A stretch of 64,000 bases of DNA from Paraescarpia echinospica (lineage: Eukaryota; Annelida; Polychaeta; Sabellida; Siboglinidae). The DNA lies in NCBI GenBank assembly GCA_020002185.1, contig CM034533.1:47838346-47902345 (forward strand), written 5' to 3'. Below, in pieces: positions 24,293 through 37,234 of this stretch (the stretch's first letter is position 1; each line of letters begins with the position of its first letter). The notes beneath the pieces are model-generated. The model was not told the DNA's origin. It ran no database searches and was given only the letters and a program-made list of their open reading frames with translations. Both the position numbers and the translations under genes were made by a program.

Positions 24293-25629
24293 TGGAAGAA
24301 TTTCCTTCCATCTTTTCGAGCACTCCGGGGCAAACTAGTCTCTTGTCCCATGCCATTGAGGTAACGTCCTCTAGTCCCGTGAGATGCCAACCGTACCCTA
24401 TTCCATTAGCCAAGTTGGGAGTGGTAAAACAGGAGGTTGAGAAAATGCGAGAAATGGGCGTGATTGAGCTATCTCATTCACCGTACTCATCACCTTTGTT
24501 GCTAATTCGTAAATCTGACTCCACATACAGACCGGTAGTAGATTTTCGCCAGTCAAACAAGGTTACTAAATTCGATGCAGAACCTATACTAAATCCCGAT
24601 ACTATATTGGCTGAGGTAGGGCAGGATAAGTACTTGTCCAAACTAGATTTCTGCAAAGGCTACTGGCAAATAAGGATGGAACCGGAAGATAAGGAGAAAG
24701 CCGCATTTTGTACTCCCCAAGGGTTGTTCCAATTCTGCGTCATGCCTTTCGGTCTAGTCAACGTCGGCGCATCGTACAGTCGCATGATGCGCATACTCTT
24801 AGATGGCCTCGGTGGTGTTACCAATTATGTTGACGATGTATTGATTCACACCTCAACATGGGCCGATCACTTTTCAACACTGCGGGCAGTGTTCGTCCGA
24901 GTGAGACAAGCGGGTCTCACTATAAAACCGTCGAATTGTTATCTTGGGTTTGAATCCGTCGATTTCCTGGGGCACCAAGTAGGTCAAAGTGAAGTGAAGA
25001 CCCAGGAAGACAAGGTAAACAATATTAGGAATGCGCCCATTCATACCACGAAGAAACAAGTGAGGTCTTTTCTAGGTTTGGCAGGATATTACCGGAAGTT
25101 TGTTAATGAGTATTCCAGAATCGCGGCTCCATTGACTGATCTCACAAAGGCAAAACAGCCTAACAAGGTAAGTTGGAATGATGAGGCGGATAAGGCCTTC
25201 ATTCAACTGAAGCAGGCCCTGTGTAAGGCGCCTATCCTCAAATTGCCTGACGTAAACAGACCCTTTGTCTTGCGTACAGATGCGTCCGATACCGGACACG
25301 GAGCAATGTTACTCCAAGAGAATAACAAAGTCTTATTCCCAGTCGCGTTTGCGAGCAAGAAGCTCAATCCCACGCAAAGGCGATATTCCGCGGTAGAAAG
25401 AGAATGTCTGGCAATTGTTTGGGGACTCGAGAAATTTCACTTATACCTATATGGCCAAAGTTTCATTGTGCAGTGTGATCAACGATCCCTGAAATTCCTT
25501 AACACTGCGAAGTTGACAAACAATCGCGTTATGCGATGGGCTCTTAAAGTCCAACCCTATCGTTTCCGGGTAGAGTCAATCCCTGGAACAGATAACATAG
25601 GTGCAGACTACCTAAGCCGAATGGAATAG
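24292..25629 (+). CDS. Ty3/gypsy reverse transcriptase-RNase H
   Basis: 445 open codons. The RT domain covers residues about 40-230, with LDFCKGYWQI (catalytic Asp 119), CVMPFGLVN and the YVDD box at 179-182. The tether has RSFLGLAGYYRKFV at 258-271. RNase H follows with RTDAS (Asp 330), ERECLAIVW (Glu 371) and CDQRSL (Asp 396, where Gln replaces the usual His). The open frame ends at GADYLSRME, 40 bp before the 3' LTR, so nothing follows RNase H. This matches elements in which integrase lies upstream. The enzyme would copy the RNA genome into DNA. The domain itself looks complete, but upstream lesions make the element defective. Confidence 0.93.
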   Translation: MEEFPSIFSSTPGQTSLLSHAIEVTSSSPVRCQPYPIPLAKLGVVKQEVEKMREMGVIELSHSPYSSPLLLIRKSDSTYRPVVDFRQSNKVTKFDAEPILNPDTILAEVGQDKYLSKLDFCKGYWQIRMEPEDKEKAAFCTPQGLFQFCVMPFGLVNVGASYSRMMRILLDGLGGVTNYVDDVLIHTSTWADHFSTLRAVFVRVRQAGLTIKPSNCYLGFESVDFLGHQVGQSEVKTQEDKVNNIRNAPIHTTKKQVRSFLGLAGYYRKFVNEYSRIAAPLTDLTKAKQPNKVSWNDEADKAFIQLKQALCKAPILKLPDVNRPFVLRTDASDTGHGAMLLQENNKVLFPVAFASKKLNPTQRRYSAVERECLAIVWGLEKFHLYLYGQSFIVQCDQRSLKFLNTAKLTNNRVMRWALKVQPYRFRVESIPGTDNIGADYLSRME

Positions 25630-25669
25630 ATGTAGGTTCCATCACATTAGTTGAGACAATGAAGTGTAA

Positions 25670-27276
<1,607 letters not shown>

Positions 27277-27386
27277 TGTTCAAGAACTCTATAGCTGTTA
27301 ATGGCGCACAAGTATGGAACAATCTAAGCCCAGAAGTAATAAGTTGTAATTCTAAATGTGCTTTTAAAGCACCTTATTTGCACTGA
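27277..27386 (+). pseudogene. LINE reverse-transcriptase C-terminus, right half
   Basis: Encodes MFKNSIAVNGAQVWNNL and PEVISCNSKCAFK to a TGA, the usual final residues of LINE ORF2 C-termini. It completes the fragment ending at 19973. AT-rich DNA after it may be the LINE 3' tail. Confidence 0.72.
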
Positions 27387-29110
27387 GTATTCAACTAAAC
27401 AACAGTGGCACGCGTCACAATGAACATTTAACATAATTTTTTTGGTTAATGTATTGACGCTATATATTTACCAATATTCTTTATGCAGTTTTAATTTTAA
27501 TTTTTTTTTTATTATATATTTTGTTATATATAATTATTTACTGCATTATACACAATATACACTTTTACGTAATGTTTAGTAGTTTTATATATTTGTTACT
27601 TGTTTATTATTGTTAGTATTATTCACTCCCTCCCTCACTCACTCCCTCCCTCTCCTTCTTCCTCTCCCTCGGCTTCTCCCTCTCCCCCTCTCTTCCTTGC
27701 TCTCCTTACCTGCAAAGCCATGTCAACGGATCTTTGTGCATAGTCGCTCCAAATTGTCGTCACGTTGATGTTGGTTTTATGTCGCTGTTTACTGCACTAA
27801 TTTCTCTTCGCGGTCTCGGGTCTCTGTTCCCACTCCACATTGCCAGTATGGAACACCGCCATCGCATTGTGTGTATACGTATATTCACCGTAAGAAGTTC
27901 AAGAATATAATCGGCCCCATGTTCCGCTCATGGTACACGTTCGTCACAATTCAGCAACTGTTCTTAACCGGGTATTGCCACACCGCCAACGTCGCAGACG
28001 ACAACTATTGACAGCAGCCATTTCCGGCACAGGCCAAATTGACACACTCTGTATATCAGATACACTTCATACCACCTTGACACCGTGAAACGTTCTCACT
28101 ACGCCAGTGCTGTTCGGTGGCTCACACTTGTCTCGGCCAATATAGATTGACTCTTACACATTCATACTTTCTCCAATTATAATACCCGTAACGCGACTAC
28201 AACTTCTGACTCTAGTCACCAGAGAAATGGTGACATTGCTACATTTCAAAGGCGCAGATCTGCCAAACAGACTGACTGCTGATACTGCGATAGTTGTCAT
28301 AAAAACACACAATCACATTAAAAATACAAAGGTTTGTGGAAGTTATCATGTATTAATAGTGTCGAAGTCATTCGTCCAAGGCAAATATTCCCCCCGGCCG
28401 GCGACGCGCTGCCACAGGGGTTTAATTAATAATGATGTTCATTTGTTATTGATAAGGCTCCTGTTATACAACAGGCAGTTCAATCATCATTAAACAGACG
28501 TAAATCGGTTGTTCATAACGTTACGCTATTTTGCTACTTGGTGCAGTTGTCCTAGCGGACGGCTGACAGACTTATAAAAATCAATAGATCGATCAATATC
28601 ACAGCCAGTTGTGTATTAACAGCCTTCGATGTCGTCGTTCACTGAGCACGCCCTTGGCAAGACGCAGGAACTGTTACAAATGTACATTAGATCGAAGTGT
28701 CTGCTTTAAATGCCTTTTACCGAATACCTCGCTATCTATACGAAGATCTGAATTAAATTGGAAACTGAAAACAGTCACATGTCCTGTACGCACGCATACT
28801 AAGGGAAGAGAAAGGGCAAAGTGAAAGGGCAGGACAGGGAGAGGCCATTCTAGTACACGCATAGAGGGAGTAAAACAACCGAATTAGTCCAGACATACAT
28901 GCAGTTTGTCATGAAGTTAAAGCAGAGAGCGGGTATCTAGAACATATAGGCCATGGGCCAGATATGCCCCTCGTGCACTCCCACAAGTCTACCAGTCCAT
29001 GTTTTTTTAAGCTTTTGAAGATGATTTCAAGTGGTAACAGTGAAAAAGTTGGGTCTCACTACCCATTTCCAACCTATCTTGGATGGTACCCTGAAATATC
29101 GTATTTGTCG
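27387..29110. other. AT-rich intergenic DNA
   Basis: No gene recognised. It includes a T-rich stretch at 27480-27620 and a CTCCCT-rich tract at 27626-27705. Confidence 0.5.
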
Positions 29111-29507
29111 TCAATGTCGCGTGGTATTTAATCACCCACACCACAATCGTCATTGTATAGTCATAGGTGTCTCAATATGTACTTATGATATGTCGAATTG
29201 AAGGTTTTCATCTACTGATCATTATAATAGCATTCAATAGATATTTACTATTATGACGTGTGCTCTAATTAGCATAGAATAACTACACCCCATTCTCACT
29301 CGTGACCGCATAAATGACATCATTATTTTTGTCAAATATATAAATTATCCTTGATCCCATGGCCTCTTTAATATTAAAATAATAATGCATAACACTCTGC
29401 AGCATCATATCCTTCATTTGATATAAGAATTGTCTTTCTATCATTACAAATGGATTAGATATGATGCTTCAAAGATAACCGTAGTGTCGCGGATCAAGAG
29501 GCGTAAC
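29111..29507 (+). repeat. Left 397-bp terminal inverted repeat
   Basis: Pairs with 32917-33313. The outer flank is GTATTTGTCG. The inner border is sharp after GGCGTAAC. Confidence 0.85.
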
Positions 29508-29940
29508 GCAAAGATAACCATGGATATGGATGGCATACATGTCAAAACTGTCTAGATTATGTGTGTGTTTTCAAGTATACAGTTACACCAGATTAATTTC
29601 AGATGCATAAAACAAAGCACTACATATTTATTATAATGTACATGTATATTAGCTTAATATGGTATCCAAAAACTCATGAATTAAGATGTGACAAATGTCA
29701 ACAGTACAGACCAATCGAAAGCCAGTATCTCACGATAACGATAATTAAGTTTAAAGCGAATTACGTACGTATGACTTTCATTTAGATGGTAGACATTGAT
29801 CAAACAAAATGTAGTTAGATGCCACACAGTTATTCACATCTTAATTGTCAATCAATGACATACACTATCTAGGTTGATGTATGGACACTTGCCAAACATT
29901 GATAGCTACATATCCAATTACATTAGTCACATTTTGATGC

Positions 29941-32495
29941 TCAGTCGTAATCTCTGTCACTGTCAGCATATAATTCCATCCCATCAAACATGTCCATGTC
30001 AGACTCGTCATCATTATCAGTGTGGTCGGGGTCTACCTGAGCTATATCAGCCAGTTCACGTTGCAGCACATCTCCAACATTCCAATGTGGCTCAATGCTT
30101 CCATTACTGATGATACAGCCATGGTTTCTGCTCACTTTGGGGACGTCCGGCTCAGGAATATGTGCTCTCTTCCATATGCCAACTTGATAGTTGACTCGTC
30201 TGACATGCTGAGTGAGACTGCGCTTGCATTGTGGTAGATTGGGGGATGTCAATATTATCTGAAGGAATAACACGGTTATCCTTGGCACACAGTTCATTGA
30301 TACGAATTAGCCTAAAGTCATCAACTTTTGACACCTTTGATGCTCTGCCATATACAGCATAAGTGAAGCTGTCCAGCTTATCAATCCTTTCTTCAGGTAC
30401 GTCCCATGTATCTCCCAGCTTCTTGAGTACATGAATGCATTTAGGAATCTTCAGTAGAGTTTTCACTGGTTTGAGTTTGCCAATCCCACGGAAAGCACTA
30501 ATGTTGTCACATCCACTGAAAACATGCAGAACCATCAGAGCCGTACATTTGTCTTGGCCGAGATCAACTGCTAGTTTGCTGACATGAATCAATCTTTGCT
30601 TATTTCCTACACTAGTGACAAACAAGATGGTGATGTCTCCAATTGATGCAGCATAGTGCAGAAGAGCAGAAGTGCAGAAGATGTCTGAATCTGGGCTCTT
30701 CACACGAACGAATCGGTAATTCCTACTCCTCGCGTAATTAACATAGAGGATAACTCTTGAGTTAGTTTCCTCCTGTGATGACTTCAGAAGGGGCAGTTCA
30801 TGGTTTACTGTCGTCCGGCCGTCATTGGAAGTCAGCAGAGTGGCATTCTCCTCACATATGAAGATCACTTGTCTTCCTTGCAGTTTTAATGCGTATCCAT
30901 CAGTCTGCCACAGCTTCAGAAGCAGTTTGACGAACTGACACTTGTTTTCATCATTGGACAAGAATGATTTCCAATCAGGTGGCCTCTTGGTTGCCTCTCC
31001 TTGCAGAATCAGCTTCTCTGCAGTGTGGCCGACTCCTTCGGGTTCAGCGACTTCTCCTTTTTTCTGGTTTGTGATCGTATCTCAGGGCAGTCACCAGATT
31101 CCGCAGAATGATCATCGCTGCCAACTTCCTGTAACATGATGCCATGAGCTGTGTGAACTGATCCTATCCTTTTCCTGTGAGATCATTCAGAAGCTGTTCG
31201 AAATTACCAAATTCTGAATGGAATATCGTTGGTCCTGGTGGTGACCTGACAATCTGGTTGGAGAGAAGAGTGGACGACTGCGTAACAGCTTCAGCTAGCG
31301 CTGTCTCCAGCTCCAATGAAAAGGAGTAGCTTTCACAGTGTCCCATTCTTTTTAGAAGAGTTACGAGTTTTTCACTCCTGAACATATAACGCATGGACAT
31401 GCTCATGAAGATGTGTTTGGCAGCTTCCACGATCCATTGGTTGTTGCCCGGCAGATGTCCTGACCAATTGACAGAACAAATCTCTGTATGCGGGATGATG
31501 TGGGAGCTGCCATCCCAGTTATGACATAACATAACAATTTCTGGAGTGTGTCTGGTACGATAGTGTCAATTCTGTCAAAATCACTGAGAGTTGGTGGCCA
31601 GTTAAGATCAGGTGCTTCAGCAAACACATCCTGGATAGTCTGTCGAAGATATGTAACAGTGGTCTTGATAACATCAGTTGATCACAAGGCATGTACGTTT
31701 CACGGCTGTGTTGATGTTAATCTATGACTCATAGACTATGCTTGACTGGAACTTCCCCATATTGTAGAAGGTCAGATGGCCATTGAAGGGTTCATGGCTT
31801 TCAAGTTTGAGTTTTAATTTCTCACTCCGATAGTCAGGATTACTGTGCTCTGTATTCTCTATGTTGGATATGTACACTTGTTACAGATCAGCCAATGTCA
31901 CCATCTTCCGATCATGCAGGACATCCTTCTCCACCAAATGCCTTTTCATGGACTTCCATTAAGTTGAGCTGGTTAACACGTGCCTCTTCATATGTACTTC
32001 GCCAATTCTCTGGTTTTTGCATATAGTTCATCCGTGCGGTAATTCTTGTGGAACTTGGCTTTACAAGCAAACAGATCAAAACCTCGTATTGTTGTGAGGA
32101 GCTTCTCGTCCTGTTTTATTTCTGCTTTAACTTTTACCTTCTTACCACCCTTTGAAATATAATACAAAATACAGTCCGACTTGAAGATGAGTTTATCACC
32201 TTCTGTGGAAGTTCTGCTCGCCGCAGAACTTCCACAGAACGTGATTGTGATGAGATGAACTGTCCATATTCATGGTGAAACGTTTGTAGCATTCTCAATG
32301 GAAGCCATGATATTCCATCACTGTGTTGGGAGTGAGCTTGCACGTCGTGTCCTCCATCCTGTGGGTTAAAGTTGGATGTTCCCGCATGCCAGACATGAGT
32401 TGAAGTTCTCCATATTTTAAACCCTTTACATGAACTATACAAGTAGGTTCGACAGTTTGATCACTTGTTCGTTTTCGTTTTAATGGTAAATACAT
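29941..32495 (-). pseudogene. Decayed gene of an FEN1/XPG-like nuclease family, inside the long-TIR element
   Basis: The best-preserved part is 30961-30152 (269 codons), continued to 29941 in another frame after a one-base change in a C/G run (30241-30245). Motifs in order: QEETN (64-67), VKSPDSDIF (88-95), then SGCDNISAFRGIGKLK. The last matches the helix-3-turn-helix DNA-binding loop of FEN1/XPG nucleases (GCD...GIG). A C-terminal CKRSLTQHVRRVNYQVGIWK follows, then an acidic tail. Upstream fragments of the same family appear at 31627-31164 in two frames (SIGQDICRATTNG, LVTLLKRMGHCESYS) and at 32495-32280 (EYHGFH, stop, ECYKRFT). This resembles a multi-copy unnamed gene family common in invertebrates. 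Stops and frameshifts make this copy non-functional. EETN has Asn where an acidic metal ligand is expected. Confidence 0.72.
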
Positions 32496-32916
32496 ACAAA
32501 GCTAGGTATATAATATCAGCAGGTCAAATTGGGGTAAGTAACAAAGCTTATAATGTATCGTTATCCAACTTAAATAAAATGTTAACTTATCGATATCTGT
32601 GAAGTTGACCTGCGGTTTTCGTAAAAGCTGCAACTGAGACTTAAATAATATAGTATGAGACTTAAATAATATAATATGAGACTTAAATAATATAATATGA
32701 TACTTAAATAATATAATATGGGATAACACCTTGTGATCCCCACATACCATGATGAAACATGTAAGAACACTAGTATTCCAGCTGCAATAGTACCTAGATA
32801 CTGCAGAAGAAACGTAAATGACTTATAAAACAACAATATTATAGTCACTTCTTCATTACATTTTAAACAATCCATTGCTGATGGAGTACAGTGTGTAATC
32901 ATTATAAATGCCCTGA

Positions 32917-33313
32917 GTTACGCCTCTTGATCCGCGACACTACGGTTATCTTTGACGCATCATATCTAATCCATTTGTAATGACAGAAAGACAATTCTGG
33001 TATCAAATAAAATATATGATGCTGCAGAGTGTTATGCATTATTATTTTGATCTTAAAGAGGCCATGGGATCAATGTAAATTTATATATTTTACAAAAATA
33101 ATGATGTCATCTATGCGGTCACGAGTGAGAATGGGGTGTAGTTATTCTATGCTAATTAGGGCACAGGCCATAATAGTAAATATCTATTGAATGCTATTAT
33201 AATGATCAACAGATGAAAACCTTCAATTCGACTTATAATAAATATATATTGAGACACATATGACTATACAATGACGATTGTGGTGTGGGTGATTAAATAC
33301 CACGCGACATTGA
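32917..33313 (-). repeat. Right 397-bp terminal inverted repeat
   Basis: Inverted partner of 29111-29507. The outer end CGCGACATTGA is followed directly by a 125-bp sequence that recurs at 34985. Confidence 0.85.
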
Positions 33314-33436
33314 GTGTGTAGAAGCCGTTTGGTGCAATATGGTTACAGGAATCGACATGTGTGAAAACATACAGACTGTTACTAGGGAAGTGAGTAAACG
33401 GAAATATTTTATTACGGGGGAGTTTATACACGGACA
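33312..33436 (+). repeat. 125-bp dispersed direct repeat, copy 1
   Basis: Begins GAGTGTGTAGAAGCCGTTTG exactly at the end of the right inverted repeat and ends TTTATACACGGACA. Copy 2 is 34985-35109, same length and roughly 95 percent identical. Both copies share an open frame (AVWCNM, TREVSKRKYFI), with no recognised domain. Confidence 0.85.
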
Positions 33437-33499
33437 TGTATGTAAATCACCAGGTCTTCGTGGTTATCGTATTTGCATATCCACCATACGTTTGATATT

Positions 33500-33675
33500 C
33501 TTAAATTCTTATATAGCGCGGTATCAACTCTTTATGACTCCAAGCGCCTTACACTTTACTCCCTGGCAGACCTGTTCATTTGAATAGCATATCGACTTCT
33601 CAGGGAAGTATTCAACCACGCGGAAGCAAGAGGATTATGTCGATTGAGAGTTCGACGCTCTAAAGACTACGCCAC
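33500..33675 (-). mobile_element. tRNA-derived SINE, internally deleted copy
   Basis: Reverse complement starts GTGGCGTAGTCTTTAGAGC, as in the head of the SINE at 15401. It then lacks the B-box and about 150 bp, and resumes with the family body (TCTGCCAGGGAGTAAAGTGT) and the 3' end CGCGCTATATAAGAAT. Confidence 0.75.
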
Positions 33676-34984
33676 TGGACCCCACATTTACATTTGTGAA
33701 TGATTGTATGACGATGGTCAACACCCTTGCACTGACTTAATTGATCATCTAAGCGACAACACGCTCCAGTTGTATTGTATACTGTCTTTAAACGTAGCTA
33801 CAACTTACTTACTCTTTGCGGATTATCATATATTTAATAATGAGTACGCAATTTACGCGGTAACACCTGCAATTTAATTTCAATAAGAACTCTACATTCA
33901 CCCAAGTCCACTTTTAAAATCACCCTTCTAATTACCGCCACGCTATCTAACACGTCACTTAAGATGGCAACATGACTACAGTAGATACAGTTGTGTTTAG
34001 GATATCAATAAAGTGTTTTCTGGTGAGGAGACAGAAATTAGCGATATCGATTAAAAAATCAGTATGTCCTCCAGTTAATCTGATCCCCGCTTCACTAATT
34101 CCAAAGTCCCCACCTTGAGCCAACTGAAAGGGTGTATAGACAGTGCCTGACTGACGTTCGGACTCTGGTCTGTTTACAGTTGTTCTTGTTTAGGGTAGAC
34201 CGGGGTAATATGCACGTGTTATGTTCAAATTCCTCCTGTGACCACAAATATATCGATTTCACAGAATGGAATATTATATATTATAATTAATATATTAAAC
34301 TCTTCAAAAATCTGTACTCTATAGTTGGTTTAAATATAATTTCCAAACATATAAAGAACATTGACAAATTAATTGTTTTCGTTAAAATAATTACATGTAA
34401 TCATGTAACAATACAATTATAATAAACCATGCGTGTGTGTGTGTGTGCATGTGTGTGTATATATACATATATATATGTATATACACACATATATATATAT
34501 ATATATATAGTAATAATTATTCTTAATTTATAGTTTATTATTTTATTAATATATAGGTTTTAATTAACTATCTAACTAAGGAACTTCATTCGTTCTACAG
34601 TTTATCTGTAGTTTCATGTTTTGCAGTTCTTATGATATATATTCAACGTTTGATCGAATTTACATTGGTATTGGAGACAGAGAACCCAGTAGCATAACAA
34701 TATCAACAAATCAGCAAAGAGCAGCCTGTAAAACAGAAAGGCGACAGCAGTGCTCGCAGACAAACTGCTATGATACGTGGACAGTGGCAACGGTTGTACC
34801 CGTTGTTAGAACTAGATGGGCAAGGAAGTTCCTACAACCTACTGGTATTGGAGACACATAAGAGTAGCATAACGATGTAAATAAATCAGCAAAGAACAGC
34901 CTGGAAAACTGTTCTGAAGCAAGATATAAATTATATATTAAAGAACCTATTCAGGCTCATGAAGTAAAACTAAAAAGAGAAGCG
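33676..34984. other. AT-rich intergenic DNA with a microsatellite and an imperfect 60-bp duplication
   Basis: A (GT)n/(TA)n block lies at 34433-34510. Near 34667 and 34842 two imperfect copies of TGGTATTGGAGACA...GTAGCATAAC...AATCAGCAAAGA are 175 bp apart. No gene was identified. Confidence 0.55.
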
Positions 34985-35109
34985 GAGTGTGTAGAAGCCG
35001 TTTGGTGCAACATGATTACAGGAATCGACATGTATGAAAACATACAGACTGTTACAAGGGAAGTGAGTAAACGAAAATATTTTATTATGGGGGAGTTTAT
35101 ACACGGACA
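34985..35109 (+). repeat. 125-bp dispersed direct repeat, copy 2
   Basis: Matches 33312-33436. Here the open frame extends upstream (HEVKLKREAECVEAVWCNM) to about 34876 and ends with TAA soon after the repeat. Confidence 0.85.
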
Positions 35110-35349
35110 GAATAAAACCAACAATTTGTATTTTTAATACAAGATAGTATTCTTTCTAAAAATGAGGTAGAACCAACAAGAGGGGGGAGAATTTATTAGG
35201 TAAAGTTTTGTCCTCACAAAATGAATTAGTTGACAATGTTAAGATATATGAGCCACTGCGTTGTAATGATCATAAATAAAAACATAACACAGTGAAAGTT
35301 AAATCAGAAACGGATAATAACAAGCAGTACATGAGAAACATCCGCAATA

Positions 35350-35533
35350 TGTGTATGTATGTATGTATGTATGTATGTATGTATGTATGTATGTATGTTT
35401 GTATGTATGTATGTATGTAGGTATGAATTTATGTATGAATGTATGTTTGTATGTATGTATGTATGCATGTATGAATGTATGAATGTATGAATGTATGAAT
35501 GTATGAATGTATGAATGTATGTTTGTATGTATG

Positions 35534-35564
<31 letters not shown>

Positions 35565-36002
35565 GTATGTATGTATGTATGTATGTATGTATGTATGTAT
35601 GTATGTATGTATGTATGTATGTATGTATGTATGTATGTATGTATGTATGTTTGTATGTATGTATGTATGTATGTAGGTATGAATTTATGTATGAATGTAT
35701 GTTTGTATGTATGTATGCATGTATGAATGTATGAATGTATGTTTTTATGTATGTATGCATGTATGTATGTATGTATGTATGTATGTATGTATGTATGTAT
35801 GCTTGCATGCATGCATGCATGTATGTATGTATGTATGTATGTATGTATGTTTGTTTGTACGTATGTATGAATGTATGTATGAATGTATGTATGTATAAAT
35901 GTATGTATGTATGTATGTATGTATGTATGTACGTATGTATGTATGTATGTATGTATGTATGTATGTATGTATGTATGTATGTATGTATGTATGTATGAAT
36001 GT
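35350..36002. repeat. (ATGT)n tetranucleotide microsatellite
   Basis: About 650 bp of TATG units with periodic GAATG, TTTG and GCATG variants. Blocks such as GTAGGTATGAATTTATGTATGA occur twice (35418 and 35672), so larger blocks were duplicated. Met-Tyr-Val-Cys and Ile-His-Thr-Tyr frames are artefacts. Confidence 0.95.
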
Positions 36003-37150
36003 ATATATATATATTATTTACGAAATAAATGTTATTATCAGCCCATAATTTACTTTTGGTGCTCCAAACTACTAAATTCGATAACTTTAAAAACTTCATA
36101 TTCGGTGATCTAAGTCGGACCTTCAGTACGACTCCGCTGACGCGCTGGTCAAACAATGACATCGGAAGACATGGGGAGGGGGTGCTGTTGAAAAATGTTT
36201 CGCCGCCGCCGTATCTTCAGCTCTTCTTCAGCTTCTCCTTGTCTAGACTGGTTCGACTGATGACATCGGAAGACAGAGGGGGGTGCTGTTGACAAATGTT
36301 ACCGCCGCGTTAGCGTAACTCCAGCTTATTGTAACCTAAACGGGGGCACATTCCAAAACGTCTAGGGGGGCACGCAACGATGCCCCAGTCAAAAAGGTCT
36401 GGGGCATGCCAAATTCCAAAGGTCTAGGTTGCATGTGCCCCCATGTCCCTTCCCTGGATCCGCCTATGGCATAGTTGTGTCCTAAATGTAAAATTCGTGT
36501 TGTGTGGCGCTGAGAAGTCCCTAATTAGCTAATGTAGTAGGTGGGAAGGCGTGAGGACTAGCCTGATAGGACAACGATCCAATCTAGAGCCTAGGGTCCT
36601 ATACCGTCCAAAATCTCAGGTAAATTATCATAAAATGTGCCAGTGACATCCGATGAGTATAGTGCTCCGTTGCGCATGGTGCCCCGCTCTCCCCTAGACC
36701 TCAGTCTTGGCGCGCCGGTGTAGCGCTAATTATTGTAGACCTACGGCTTACACAACAAAACTGACGTTTACCGGTGCAGATCAGGGCTTATGCAAGGGCT
36801 GGTAAGTGTGCGAGCTATCAGAGGATTGTTGGCCATGGTCTGTGCATGCACGCGAATAAAGGACACTAGACGTTATTTGTTTATATAGCCACGTAGTCTA
36901 TGCTCGCGTGCCACTAAATAGTAATTGATGTTTGCCTTTATGCTCGACTGATTTGGGGGGAGGGGATGTTGACCCGCCTAGTTTGTCGTAGATATGGGTG
37001 TCACTAGCCTAGAATCATAACATACTATAAAGTTACTTATAGTTGCTGCGAACACTTCATTTTGACGTGGTGACGTCGATAGTCAGCTCCGGTGGTGGAA
37101 GTGACACGTCAGAGCTCAACTTGACGTGGTGTCGTCGACATTCACCTCCG
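36003..37150. other. Intergenic DNA with an interspersed repeat at 36320-36473
   Basis: The segment 36320-36473, read on the minus strand, starts CCATAGGCGGATCCAGGG and carries several GTGCCCC.CTAGACC phrases. A plus-strand relative lies at 52622-52790. The rest shows nothing I can support. Confidence 0.55.
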
Positions 37151-37234
37151 ATGGACGTGACCAGCCAGAGCTCAACTGCACAGACGCCCAGTCACAACGA
37201 CATGGAGGAGGTGGTCCGTCCTGCCGTTGCCATG
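37151..37234 (+). CDS. CISD3: CISD3-like double-CDGSH protein, N-terminal exon (start uncertain)
   Basis: The frame ends MEEVVRPAVAM at a donor ATG/GTAATC (37234/37235) in phase 0, matching the phase-0 start of the exon at 39073. Pro-Ala-Val-Ala-Met then leads into the beta strand that precedes the first CDGSH motif, as in CISD3 homologues. I take ATG 37151 because it is the first in-frame ATG, giving 28 codons. An acceptor-like CTGCACAG just before 37183, or an upstream exon with a mitochondrial targeting peptide, is equally possible. The 5' part overlaps a local direct duplication (GACGTGGTG..GTCGA..CAGAGCTCAAC, from about 37063). Confidence 0.55.

Larger units (their letters stand above)
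29111..33313. mobile_element. 4.2-kb DNA element with 397-bp terminal inverted repeats
   Basis: The segment 29111-29507 reappears inverted at 32917-33313. Both arms are 397 bp, begin TCAATGTCGCGTGGTATTTA and end GATCAAGAGGCGTAAC when read inward. Divergence is a few percent. Between them is one recognisable, decayed gene on the minus strand with a FEN1/XPG-like nuclease signature. A 21-bp tandem repeat (GAGACTTAAATAATATAATA-like, four copies) lies at 32635-32719. I see no clear target duplication at the outer ends. Long inverted arms around a single gene are what a class II transposon looks like; an inverted duplication is the alternative. Confidence 0.75.

Noticed and set aside
35299..36162. 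287-codon IHTY-rich frame and the MYVC-rich frames opposite
   Set aside because: Products of the (ATGT)n microsatellite.
37043..37150. Upstream extension of the CISD3-like first exon
   Set aside because: The frame is open but has no ATG before 37151 and overlaps a local duplication, so I did not include it in the coding exon.
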